This document shows, piece by piece, positions 6,737 through 13,995 of a stretch of DNA of 20,629 bases. Below the pieces are notes generated by a model. That model saw only the letters and a program-made list of their open reading frames with translations, was not told where the DNA came from and searched no databases. The first letter of the stretch is position 1. Each line of letters starts with the position of its first letter. Source of the stretch: JBKPIY01 sp046730475 (GTDB lineage: Bacteria; Actinomycetota; Thermoleophilia; Solirubrobacterales; 70-9); assembly GCA_046730475.1 (NCBI GenBank), contig JBKPIY010000009.1, positions 1 to 20,629 of the forward strand. Direction: 5' to 3'. A program made the translations under genes and the position numbers.

Positions 6737-8965
6737 TCACGGCTGGTACTGGCGGCACGGTTCGCCGCGAAGCGCGGGGCATGGGGGGAGCCCGGTCGGG
6801 ACCGCGATCCCGGGGACCACCGGGAGGATCACGCGCGAGGGCATCGCGCGGGAGAAGGCGACGGAGACCCTCGCTCGACCCTTCGGGGTGGTGTCGCCAA
6901 AGCTCCAGACGGGCTGATCGCCGCCGGGCGCGGCGAGGATGATCCGGATCCGAGACCCGGCGCGGTAGACGTGCCCCTGGTAGTAGAGGGGAACGGTGAC
7001 CTTGGTGAAGCGTCGCTTCGGAAGCGGGGCAGCGTCGGCACGCCGGAAGCTCGGGACGGGTTCGAGCAAGGTGCTCTTCGCCGGGTCGAGCCTGCGCTCG
7101 CTGGCGCGCAACCAGCCGGTCTGGACGAAGGTCTCCTTGCCGTCGGGGCGCACCTCGGAGATCGTCACCTGGAGGTCGACGTCGCGCCTCGACGAGCGGA
7201 TCCATGCCCGCAGGGCGCCGGCGCCGACGATCACCGTGTTGGTCCTCAGGGGCGCTGTCACGTAGGAAACGGCGCTCCCGGGCGGATTCTGGAGCCAGTG
7301 GTAGTCGGGATTGGCGCTCCACAGTCCACCCGGCCCGGTGTCGCCGGTGAAGTTCGTCGCCGGCCGGGCGGCCTTGTCCCATGTGAAGCTGTCATGCCCA
7401 GCCCTCCTCGGGACGGTCGACCTGAGCCTCCCGTGCGGCGCCAGGTACCAGGAGCGGGCCCGGGTGCCCGGCAGGGGGAAGCGCGCGAACGAGCGCGCGA
7501 AGGCGGGGACGGGCGCGCCTGGCGTCGAGCCGCCGGCGCCGTTGTCGAACAGGATCCGAACTGGGGGCTGTCTGTTGAAAGCGGCGAGCGCGGCCCGGTA
7601 GCTGGGCTCGTCCTGGATTGGGTCGGCGGGGAGGGTGACACCCGGGATGCCCATCGCCGCCTGGTAGATCGCCGGAGCCAGGGCCTTGAGGCTGGCCGAC
7701 AGCTTCGGCGGCCGATGGGCGACGTAGAGCTCGAGGAAGTCGTACCAGCGGTTAAAGGTCGTTGGGTCGAGCGAGTCGACGTGAAGACCGTTGGTGAACG
7801 TGAACCACTTCCGGCGGGTGCCGGTGAAGTGCTCGGCAAGGTCGGGGCAATGGGCTCCCGTCTGCTCGTCGTTGAGCTGGCAGGCGAGGTAGACCGGCGC
7901 CTTGATCTTGTGGACGAAGTTGACCGGCGCCAGCCGGTCGGCGACGGACGGACGGTAGTAGCGGTTGGCGTGGATTCTCCTGATCAGGTTGACGGCTGAG
8001 GTGTGGAGGGCCTGGTTGGCCCTGCAGACGAGGTCCCCGTTCTGGATGCGGTCGAGCGCCCACGCCTGCCCGCCGGTCGGCGAGGCCGGCTTGGCATCGT
8101 GGACCCGCTGCTCGGCCCAGGCGAGGGCAAAACCGGTGTTGAGGATCCCGCCCGGGTACAGGGTGGTGGAGGTGTTGTCGATCACCGAAAGCGGCGAGAT
8201 CGCGGCCAGGTGCGGCGGGTTCGTCGCGGCGACGAACAGCTGGCTGATCCCTCCGTAGGAGATGCCGATCATCCCGACTCTGTGGTGAAGGGCCCAAGGC
8301 TGGCGGGCGACGGTCTCGATCAGGTCGTACCCGTCGAGGCTCTGCAAGCGCTCGAAGTAGTCGAACGCGCCGCCGGAGCAGCCGGTACCGCGCATGTTCA
8401 CGTCGACAACCGCAAAGCCGAGCAGGTTTGCGATCGAGCTGATTCCGCTCTCGGCCCCCGCCGGGTCGGCGTATCCGTACCCGGAGTACTCGATCAGGGT
8501 CGGATACGGACCCTGGTCCGCCGGTCCCGGAAGACGCACGTAGATCGCGAGCTTGGTCCCGTCTCGCACCTTGAGGTAGCCGTAGCCCGATGAGGGAATC
8601 GTCTGGCGATAGATCCTGGTGCTCGGTGGCGCCGGGCGACCGGAGATGACGACGATCGCCCGCGAGACCGCGCCGCCCGCTCGGCGGACCCGGTATCCCC
8701 GGCCGGGGTTGACGTTTCGAAAGACGACCCCGCCGAGCGAGCCGGCTCGCCGCGAAGCGACCAGGTGCCGATGGCGGTCGATCAGGCGCAGGCGCTCTCC
8801 GGGCCCCGCGCCGGTGACGTCCACCTGCTTCACGCTGCCCCGGACGGTCAACGAGGCGGCGGGGGCGGCTGCAAGCGAGGGCGACACGCATGCGGCGATC
8901 AGCAATCCCGCCGCCGCCAGCCCAACGGCTTGACCGAGGTGCGAGACGTTGCTCACCTTCTTCAC
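6737..8965 (-). CDS. Secreted CocE/NonD-family serine hydrolase (X-Pro dipeptidyl-peptidase S15-like)
   Basis: Exported alpha/beta-hydrolase of 742 residues; substrate unknown (peptide or ester). The GTG at 8965 is fixed by an AGGAGG seven bases upstream. The N-terminus is a signal peptide ending in LLIAAC (C26), which fits a lipobox, though a signal peptidase I site (SPSLAAAPA) is also possible. Residues about 38-112 look like a small beta domain preceding the hydrolase. The catalytic triad is S236 in GISYGG, D366 in CQLNDEQ and H395 in NGLHVDS. RGTGCSGG before the nucleophile is typical of the family. The C-terminal jelly-roll covers about 560-742, with the expected YRAGSRIRIILA strand. It is divergent from a small membrane-protein gene across 184 bp and lies upstream of truA. 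No link to ribosome function is apparent. Confidence 0.9.
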   Translation of the reverse strand: MKKVSNVSHLGQAVGLAAAGLLIAACVSPSLAAAPAASLTVRGSVKQVDVTGAGPGERLRLIDRHRHLVASRRAGSLGGVVFRNVNPGRGYRVRRAGGAVSRAIVVISGRPAPPSTRIYRQTIPSSGYGYLKVRDGTKLAIYVRLPGPADQGPYPTLIEYSGYGYADPAGAESGISSIANLLGFAVVDVNMRGTGCSGGAFDYFERLQSLDGYDLIETVARQPWALHHRVGMIGISYGGISQLFVAATNPPHLAAISPLSVIDNTSTTLYPGGILNTGFALAWAEQRVHDAKPASPTGGQAWALDRIQNGDLVCRANQALHTSAVNLIRRIHANRYYRPSVADRLAPVNFVHKIKAPVYLACQLNDEQTGAHCPDLAEHFTGTRRKWFTFTNGLHVDSLDPTTFNRWYDFLELYVAHRPPKLSASLKALAPAIYQAAMGIPGVTLPADPIQDEPSYRAALAAFNRQPPVRILFDNGAGGSTPGAPVPAFARSFARFPLPGTRARSWYLAPHGRLRSTVPRRAGHDSFTWDKAARPATNFTGDTGPGGLWSANPDYHWLQNPPGSAVSYVTAPLRTNTVIVGAGALRAWIRSSRRDVDLQVTISEVRPDGKETFVQTGWLRASERRLDPAKSTLLEPVPSFRRADAAPLPKRRFTKVTVPLYYQGHVYRAGSRIRIILAAPGGDQPVWSFGDTTPKGRARVSVAFSRAMPSRVILPVVPGIAVPTGLPPCPALRGEPCRQYQP

Positions 8966-8972
8966 GCGCGTG

Positions 8973-8978
8973 CCTCCT
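8973..8978 (-). promoter_or_regulatory. Strong Shine-Dalgarno fixing the GTG start of the hydrolase
   Basis: AGGAGG on the minus strand, seven bases before the GTG at 8965. It supports this start and the signal peptide that follows. Confidence 0.8.
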
Positions 8979-9149
8979 GCCGCCCTGGCGACCCTTGCCC
9001 TACGTACCGGTGTGATGATATGGGTGATCCCTGGTCGCCGCGCCAGGCCCGGTTTCGGGGGCGCCGGGTCTCTCGAGCGTGAGCAACGTCACCGCCCGCG
9101 CCGCCTCACCTGCTCTACTGTGCGTGCACGAAGCAACGAGGGGAGTCCC

Positions 9150-9401
9150 ATGGCCAATATGGACATCACCCAGCGGACCCAGTACGAGCGGACGGACCTG
9201 CTCGCGGGCGGCGAGGGGATCCGGCACGGCGCCGAGCGTGGCGCCCGGATCTACAACGCCCTTGCCCTCGTGATCGCCATCGGGCTCAGCATCCTCGCCC
9301 TGGCGACGATCGAGAGCTGGGCCCAGTGGGTCGTTCTGGGCGTGATCGTGGTGACCACGATCGGGTTCATGATCGCCGTCAGCCCAAATCGCCGAGCCTG
9401 A
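9150..9401 (+). CDS. Small two-helix membrane protein of unknown function
   Basis: An 83-residue protein I do not recognise. I start it at the ATG at 9150, because GAGGGGAG (9138-9145) is a good ribosome site just before it. The open frame extends upstream to about 8949, but that part is not protein-like and overlaps the hydrolase start. A hydrophilic N-terminus of about 32 residues (QRTQYERTDLLAGGEGIRHGAERGARIYN) precedes two transmembrane helices (about 34-53 and 58-76) linked by a short turn, ESWAQ. A positive C-terminus, NRRA, follows. It is the only plus-strand gene between the left edge gene and the right end. It ends exactly where rplQ ends on the other strand. A weak -10-like TACTGT (9116-9121) precedes it without a clear -35. 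Confidence 0.72.
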   Translation: MANMDITQRTQYERTDLLAGGEGIRHGAERGARIYNALALVIAIGLSILALATIESWAQWVVLGVIVVTTIGFMIAVSPNRRA

Positions 9402-9755
9402 TCAGACGAGCTCGAGGAACACCATCTCGGCCGAGTCCGCGCGCCTCGGGCCGAGCTTGACGATCCGCGTGTAGCCGCCGTTCCGCCCTTGGTAACGCGG
9501 GGCGATCTCCTCGAACAGCTTATGGACCGCGAACTTGTCCTGGCCCAGGCGCGACAGCGCCTGCCGCCGGGCGTGGAGGTCACCCCGCTTCGCCAGGGTG
9601 ACGAGCTTCTCGAACTCCGGCCTCAGCGCCTTCGCCCTCGGCTGGGTGGTCCGGATCCGCTCGTGCTCGATCAACTGCCTGGACATCGTCCCGAGCAGCG
9701 CCTTGCGGTGCGCCGCATCGCGGCTGAGCTTGTTGCGCTGTTTCGCGTGACGCAT
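9402..9755 (-). CDS. rplQ: 50S ribosomal protein L17
   Basis: Large-subunit protein L17, 117 residues, full length. The N-terminus MRHAKQRNKLSRDAAHRKALLGTMSRQLIEHERI is the family signature. The middle (RAKALRPEFEKLVTLAKRGD) and the end (GGYTRIVKLGPRRADSAEMVFLELV) also match. It is the last gene of the alpha operon, 32 nt after rpoA. The stop codon abuts the stop of the opposing small membrane protein in a TGATCA palindrome, leaving no space for a terminator between them. Confidence 0.98.
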   Translation of the reverse strand: MRHAKQRNKLSRDAAHRKALLGTMSRQLIEHERIRTTQPRAKALRPEFEKLVTLAKRGDLHARRQALSRLGQDKFAVHKLFEEIAPRYQGRNGGYTRIVKLGPRRADSAEMVFLELV

Positions 9756-9787
9756 CGCGGACCTGACCCTCGCGGGGCTCCCGGACC

Positions 9788-10759
9788 CTACTCGGCCCGC
9801 AGCCCCAGGCCGCGGGCACGGAGGGTCTCCTGGACCTCCTCCACCGACTTGCGGCCGAAGTTCGGGATCGCGTTCAGCTCCGACTCCGACTTGCGGACCA
9901 GCTCACCGACCGTCTGGATCCCCGCCCTCTTCAGGCAGTTGTAGGAGCGGACCCCGAGCTCGAGCTCCTCGATCAGGATCTCGTCGAGTCCGTCGGCGGG
10001 ACCGGCCGCCTCGGCGCCGGCCCCGTTGCCGGCGGCGATCGCCGCTTCGCCGGTGAGCTCGTCGACTCGATCGGCGGTGGTGAAGATGGCCAGGTTCTTG
10101 ATCAAGATCTCGGCCGCCTCGCGCAGCGCCCCGCCGGGCTCGATCGAGCCGTCGGTCTCGACCTCGAGGCTGAGCTTGTCGAAGTCGGTGCGCTGCCCGA
10201 CGCGGGCGGCGTCGACCGAGTAGGCGGCCCGCCGGATCGGCGAGAAGATCGCGTCGATCGGGATCACGCCGATCGGCTGATCCTCGGACTTGTTGTCGTC
10301 GGCCGGCGAGTAGCCGCGACCGCGCCCGATCGTCAGGTACACCTCGAGCTTGGTCTTCTTCTCGAGCGTGGCGATCGGCGCCTCCGGGTTCAGGATCTCG
10401 ACCCCCGCCGGCAGGTCGATGTCCCTGGCCTTGACCTCGCCGGGCCCGTTGGCGACCAGGGGCGTCTCGACCTCGTCGGCGTCGGTGTGCATCCGGACGA
10501 CAACGTCCTTGAGGTTGAGGACGAGATCGGTGACGTCCTCCTTCAGCCCGGGGATGGTGGAGAACTCGTGGGCGACGCCCTCGATCCGGACGCTGGTGAT
10601 CGCGGCTCCACCGAGCGACGACAGCAGCACGCGGCGCAGGCTGTTGCCGAAGGTGTAGCCGAACCCCTTGTCGAGAGGCTCGATCGTGAAGGTTCCCTTG
10701 TTGTCCTCGACGTCCTCGGCCGAGATCTTGGGGACCTGGAAATCTGGCAGGGTGGTCAT
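9788..10759 (-). CDS. rpoA: DNA-directed RNA polymerase subunit alpha
   Basis: Scaffold subunit that dimerises to start RNA polymerase assembly and contacts activators and UP elements. It has 323 residues. The N-terminal domain spans about 1-232, with the dimerisation block KGFGYTFGNSLRRVLLSSL and the GYSPADDN loop. An Ala/Gly-rich linker spans about 233-256. The C-terminal domain runs to 323, with ELELGVRSYNCLKRAGI; R271 corresponds to E. coli R265, which contacts DNA. The helix-hairpin-helix ends in IPNFGRKSVEEVQETLRARGL. A GAGGA Shine-Dalgarno lies five bases before the ATG. It sits 31 nt after rpsD and 32 nt before rplQ, in standard alpha-operon order. Confidence 0.98.
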   Translation of the reverse strand: MTTLPDFQVPKISAEDVEDNKGTFTIEPLDKGFGYTFGNSLRRVLLSSLGGAAITSVRIEGVAHEFSTIPGLKEDVTDLVLNLKDVVVRMHTDADEVETPLVANGPGEVKARDIDLPAGVEILNPEAPIATLEKKTKLEVYLTIGRGRGYSPADDNKSEDQPIGVIPIDAIFSPIRRAAYSVDAARVGQRTDFDKLSLEVETDGSIEPGGALREAAEILIKNLAIFTTADRVDELTGEAAIAAGNGAGAEAAGPADGLDEILIEELELGVRSYNCLKRAGIQTVGELVRKSESELNAIPNFGRKSVEEVQETLRARGLGLRAE

Positions 10760-10790
10760 TCGCTTCCTCGCTGACTGCTTGTGGTGGGTA

Positions 10791-11411
10791 CTACTTCGAG
10801 TACAGCTCGACGATGAGCTGCTCGGAGATGGGCGCTGAGATCTCGCTCCGCTCCGGCGGGCGCAGCACCTTGGCGGTGAGCGCGTCGTAGTCCGCCTGGA
10901 GCCAGGCGGGCACGCCGGAGGTGAGGTCGGTCGCGTCGCGGACGATCGGCTCGGCCGCTGAGCCGGACCTGATCGTGATCACGTCGTCGGGACGAACCTG
11001 GTAGGAGGGGATGTCGACCCGCCGCCCGTTGACGTACCAGTGCCCGTGGCGGACGAGCTGCCTTGCCTGGCGCCGTGAAGCGGCGAAGCCGAGCCTGACC
11101 AGCACGTTGTCGAGCCTGCACTCGAGCATCCGGAGCAGGTTCTCGCCGGTTACGCCCGGCTGGCGGCTCGCCTTCTCGTAGTAATTGCGGAACTGCTTCT
11201 CGAGCACCTGGTAGTAGCGCCGCGCCTTCTGCTTCTCGCGGAGCTGGGCCCGGTACTCGGACTGGCGCATCCGCCCGCGCCCGTGCTCGCCGGGAGCGTA
11301 GGACCGACGCTCGACGCCGCACTTGTCCGTGAAACAGCGGGCGCCCTTCAGGAACAGCTTCTGTCCCTCGCGGCGGCACTGCTTGCACTGGGGGGATGTG
11401 TCTCTTGCCAT
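10791..11411 (-). CDS. rpsD: 30S ribosomal protein S4 (zinc-binding type)
   Basis: Primary 16S rRNA-binding protein that starts 30S assembly; 206 residues. The N-terminus carries a four-cysteine zinc site (C9, C12, C26, C31), so this is the C+ form of S4. The S4 RNA-binding domain follows (RLDNVLVRLGFAASRRQARQLVRHGHWYVNGRRVDIPS), and it ends in the usual IVELYSK. In E. coli and B. subtilis, S4 represses its own mRNA by binding a leader structure, which is relevant to the hairpin upstream of rpmJ. Gaps are 26 nt from rpsK and 31 nt to rpoA. Confidence 0.98.
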   Translation of the reverse strand: MARDTSPQCKQCRREGQKLFLKGARCFTDKCGVERRSYAPGEHGRGRMRQSEYRAQLREKQKARRYYQVLEKQFRNYYEKASRQPGVTGENLLRMLECRLDNVLVRLGFAASRRQARQLVRHGHWYVNGRRVDIPSYQVRPDDVITIRSGSAAEPIVRDATDLTSGVPAWLQADYDALTAKVLRPPERSEISAPISEQLIVELYSK

Positions 11412-11437
11412 CTCGAACTCTTTCGTCCTGGCGTCGA

Positions 11438-11830
11438 TCAGACCCTGCGTCGCTTCCGCGGCCGGCAGCCGTTGTGAGCCTGCGGGGTGACGTCCTTGAC
11501 GGTCGTCACGTCGAGCCCGGCCGCCTGGAGGGAGCGGATCGCCGTCTCGCGGCCGGAGCCCGCGCCCTTGGCGAACACCTCGACCCGCTCCAGCCCGTGC
11601 TCCATCCCCTTCCGGGCGGCGGCGTCGGCGGTCACCTGGGCCGCGAACGGAGTCGACTTGCGCGACCCCTTGAAGCCGGCGCTTCCCGCCGACTCCCAGG
11701 CGATCACGTTGCCGTCGGTGTCGGGGAGGGTGACGATCGGGTGGTTGAACGAAGTCTTGATGTGAGCCTGCCCGTAGCTGATGTTCTTTCTCACCCGGCG
11801 GCGCGAGCGGCCCTTCTTCGACGGTGCCAT
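11438..11830 (-). CDS. rpsK: 30S ribosomal protein S11
   Basis: Small-subunit platform protein, 130 residues, with basic ends and the conserved core SFNHPIVTLPDTDGNVIAWESAGSAGFKGSRKSTPFAAQ. The C-terminal PQAHNGCRPRKRRRV is the family ending. A GAGG sits at moderate spacing before the ATG. It lies 16 nt after rpsM. Confidence 0.98.
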   Translation of the reverse strand: MAPSKKGRSRRRVRKNISYGQAHIKTSFNHPIVTLPDTDGNVIAWESAGSAGFKGSRKSTPFAAQVTADAAARKGMEHGLERVEVFAKGAGSGRETAIRSLQAAGLDVTTVKDVTPQAHNGCRPRKRRRV

Positions 11831-11846
11831 CGCTAGTCCCTCGCGA

Positions 11847-12230
11847 TCACTTCGGCGCCGGCGCCTTCTTGCGGCCGGCGACGCTCATCCGCCTCGGGCC
11901 CTTGCGGCCGCGGGCGTTAGTCTTCGTGCGCTGGCCCCGAACCGGGAGTCCGCGCCTGTGGCGGAGGCCCCTGTAGGAGCCGATCTCCTGGAGCCGCTTC
12001 ACGTTCTGGGAGCGCTCCCGACGGAGATCTCCCTCCACCTCGCGCGACTCGACCGCCTCGCGCAGCTTCACGACCTCCTCGTCGGTCAGATCCTTGACGT
12101 AGGTGTCGGGGTCCACCCCGGTCTCCTTCAGGATCTGATCGGCGGTCGGGCGGCCGATCCCGAACACGTAGGTGAGCCCGATCTCTGCCCGCTTGTTGAG
12201 GGGAATGTTGACTCCGGCGATTCGAGCCAT
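11847..12230 (-). CDS. rpsM: 30S ribosomal protein S13
   Basis: Head protein of the small subunit that contacts the P-site tRNA and forms an intersubunit bridge. It has 127 residues and starts MARIAGVNIPLNKRAEIGLTYVFGIG. The signature GSYRGLRHRRGLPVRGQRTKTNARGRKGP is present, followed by a basic tail. It begins five bases after the rpmJ stop, so the two genes are probably coupled. Confidence 0.98.
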   Translation of the reverse strand: MARIAGVNIPLNKRAEIGLTYVFGIGRPTADQILKETGVDPDTYVKDLTDEEVVKLREAVESREVEGDLRRERSQNVKRLQEIGSYRGLRHRRGLPVRGQRTKTNARGRKGPRRMSVAGRKKAPAPK

Positions 12231-12235
12231 GCTCG

Positions 12236-12349
12236 CTAGCCCTGCCTCTGCTTATGCCGCGGATTCGAGCAGATCACGAGCACGGCTCCGCCCCGGCGGA
12301 TCACCTTGCACTTCTCACACATCGGCTTTACGGACGCTCGTACCTTCAT
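12236..12349 (-). CDS. rpmJ: 50S ribosomal protein L36 (zinc-binding type)
   Basis: Tiny large-subunit protein, 37 residues, read directly from the minus strand: MKVRASVKPMCEKC, then KVIRRGGAVLVIC, then SNPRHKQRQG. The zinc ligands C11, C14, C27 and H32 are all present, so it is the C+ form. GGAAGAGG lies just before the ATG. It is the first gene after the terminator that follows map and probably leads the rpmJ-rpsM-rpsK-rpsD-rpoA-rplQ unit. Confidence 0.97.
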   Translation of the reverse strand: MKVRASVKPMCEKCKVIRRGGAVLVICSNPRHKQRQG

Positions 12350-12357
12350 CGCCTCTT

Positions 12358-12402
12358 CCGGGGCTCGTCGTATCTGACACGGAGAACGCCCGCGAGCCCC
12401 AG
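12358..12402 (-). promoter_or_regulatory. Leader stem-loop upstream of rpmJ, candidate ribosomal-protein autoregulatory site
   Basis: On the minus strand CTGGGGCTCG (12393-12402) can pair with CGAGCCCCGG (12358-12367). The stem is ten pairs, eight of them perfect and one a G-T wobble, around a 25-nt loop. The distal arm abuts the rpmJ ribosome site and lies eight bases before its ATG, so folding could affect initiation. S4 represses alpha-operon mRNA through leader structures in E. coli and B. subtilis. A similar role here is inferred from position only; no known motif was matched. Confidence 0.4.
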
Positions 12403-12419
12403 GAGTCGGGCCACGGGCA

Positions 12420-12443
12420 CAAAAATCTGGCCGAAAGGGCCAG
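12420..12443 (-). terminator. Rho-independent terminator after map
   Basis: On the minus strand a perfect 6-bp stem CTGGCC/GGCCAG with a 5-nt loop CTTTC (12427-12443) is followed by ATTTTTG, a T-tract unusual for this GC-rich DNA. It lies 44 nt after the map stop and about 70 nt before rpmJ. It would end the spc-secY-adk-map transcript, so rpmJ and the alpha genes need their own promoter or read-through. Confidence 0.7.
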
Positions 12444-12487
12444 CAACGAAATCGTAGCAGGAGGCGCGAGGATCCGAGGCCGCCTTC

Positions 12488-13252
12488 CTAGCCCCTCTCG
12501 TCCTTGTGCCAGGGGGTGAGGATCCGGGGTCCGTCGGCGGTGACTGCGACAGTGAACTCGAAGTGGGCGGCGAGCGAGCCGTCGCGGGAGTAGACCGCCC
12601 AGCCGTCGTCGCCCAACCGGACCTCGGGCTCGCCGGCGTTCACCATCGGCTCGATTGCCAGCACCATCCCCTCCTCCAGGAGCGGGCCCTTGCCTGGCTC
12701 GCCGAAGTTGGGGATCTGGGGATCCTCGTGCATGTCGCGGCCGATCCCGTGACCGACCAGGTTGCGGATCACCGACAGCCCCTCGGACTCGACCCGGCGC
12801 TGGACCGCGTGGGAGACGTCGCCGAGGTGGTTATCGGGCCGGGCCTGGTCGATCCCGTCGAAGAGCGATTCGCGGGTGGCGGTGAGGAGCCTCGCCGCCT
12901 CGTCCGTGGGGTTGCCGATCGGGACCGTGATCGCCGCATCGGCCACCCAGCCCCGGTAGGTGACGCCGACGTCGATCGAGATCAGATCGCCGCGCCGCAG
13001 CTTGTAGGGACCGGGGATCCCATGGACGACCATCGAGTTGGGCGAGGCGCAGATCGCGCCGGGGAAGCCGCGGTAGCCCTTGAACGAGGGGGTCGCGCCC
13101 TGGGAGCGGATGAAGCGTTCGGCCGACCGGTCGAGCTCGGCTGTGGTGACCCCGGGGCGGCACTTCGAGCGGAGCAGGCGCAGGCAGCGAGCCTGGATCT
13201 CGCCGGCCGCCGCCATCGCCTCGATCTGATCCGGCGTCTTCTTGATGATCAT
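12488..13252 (-). CDS. map: Type I methionine aminopeptidase
   Basis: Removes the initiator methionine from new proteins using a dinuclear metal centre. I start it at the ATG at 13252 (254 aa, MIIKKTPDQIEAM), the normal family start; a GTG at 13264 would add four residues. All five metal ligands are visible: D94 (ISIDVG), D105 (VADAAI), H168 (GHGIG), E201 (AIEPM) and E232 (HFEFT). The substrate-contact H77 (MVVHGIP) is also present. There is no N-terminal zinc/SH3 extension, so it is the short MetAP1a-like form. It follows adk by 62 nt and is the last gene before the terminator. infA, usual at this point, is missing. Confidence 0.97.
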   Translation of the reverse strand: MIIKKTPDQIEAMAAAGEIQARCLRLLRSKCRPGVTTAELDRSAERFIRSQGATPSFKGYRGFPGAICASPNSMVVHGIPGPYKLRRGDLISIDVGVTYRGWVADAAITVPIGNPTDEAARLLTATRESLFDGIDQARPDNHLGDVSHAVQRRVESEGLSVIRNLVGHGIGRDMHEDPQIPNFGEPGKGPLLEEGMVLAIEPMVNAGEPEVRLGDDGWAVYSRDGSLAAHFEFTVAVTADGPRILTPWHKDERG

Positions 13253-13314
13253 TCCGCGATACACAGGTCTCTCAACTATCGCAGGCCTGATGGCGAACTC
13301 CGCCCGGCCGCGCT

Positions 13315-13995
13315 CTAGATCTCCATCTCCTCTTCGCGCCTGAGCGTGGCCAGGATCGCGTGGATCCGCTCGCTGACCTCCTCGGGCGCCTCCCGCCCAT
13401 CCACCCGCGAGAGCAGGCCCCGCTCCTCGTAGTAATCGATCAGGGGCTCCGTCTTGGTGCGGTACTGCTCGAGCCGGTTGGAGATCACCTCGGGCCTGTC
13501 GTCGTCGCGGACGATCAGCGGGCTTCCGTCGATGTCGCAGACGCCCTCTTCCTCGGGGGGGTCGAACTCGATGTGGAAGACGTGCCCCTGAGCCTCACAG
13601 GTCCGCCGGCCGCCGAGCCGCCGCATCACCTCCTCATCGTCGATGTCGATCAGGATCGCCGCGGTTATGCTCCGCCCCAGCTCCTCCATCTTCTGGCCGA
13701 GGGCGTCCGCCTGGGCCACCGTGCGGGGGAAGCCGTCGAGGATGAAGCCGTCGCTCGCCTCCTCCTGCTGGATCCGCTCGGCGATCACCCCGATGATCAC
13801 CTCGTCGGGCACCAGATCCCCCCTGTCCATGTACTCCTTCGCCTGCTTGCCGATCTCGGTCCCCTCCTTGACGGCCGCCCGGAGGATGTCACCGGTGGCG
13901 TAGTAAGGGAGCCGATAGTCCTCCTGGAGCGCCTCGCCCTGGGTGCCCTTGCCGCTGCCGGGCGGGCCCAGCAGGATCAGGTTGAGCTCTGACAT
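13315..13995 (-). CDS. adk: Adenylate kinase, long-LID form with degenerate zinc site
   Basis: Interconverts ATP + AMP and 2 ADP. It has 226 residues. The P-loop GPPGSGKGT is at 10-18, the AMP-site TGD at 34-36, and DGFPRT at 87-92. The LID domain is the long type (about 128-166) and ends in RDDD. Its four zinc positions read C133, Q136, C153 and D156 instead of four Cys or Cys3-Asp, so zinc binding is doubtful. A short acidic C-terminus (EEEMEI) follows. A GGAAG lies nine bases before the ATG. It starts 208 bp after secY, the largest gap in the ribosomal locus. Confidence 0.97.
   Translation of the reverse strand: MSELNLILLGPPGSGKGTQGEALQEDYRLPYYATGDILRAAVKEGTEIGKQAKEYMDRGDLVPDEVIIGVIAERIQQEEASDGFILDGFPRTVAQADALGQKMEELGRSITAAILIDIDDEEVMRRLGGRRTCEAQGHVFHIEFDPPEEEGVCDIDGSPLIVRDDDRPEVISNRLEQYRTKTEPLIDYYEERGLLSRVDGREAPEEVSERIHAILATLRREEEMEI

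Noticed and set aside
6701..7999. 432-codon plus-strand open frame opposite the CocE-type hydrolase
   Set aside because: It mirrors the codon pattern of the real gene. It has no recognisable motif, and the minus-strand gene has an intact catalytic triad and ribosome site.
9015..9020. Minus-strand TATCAT as a -10 promoter for the hydrolase
   Set aside because: The hexamer fits, but the -35 region (GC-only bases at 17-18 bp spacing) does not, and there is no extended -10. Too weak to list.
12451..12456. Minus-strand TACGAT as a -10 promoter for rpmJ
   Set aside because: It lies upstream of the terminator, so its transcript would meet the terminator hairpin at once, and no -35 element is present.
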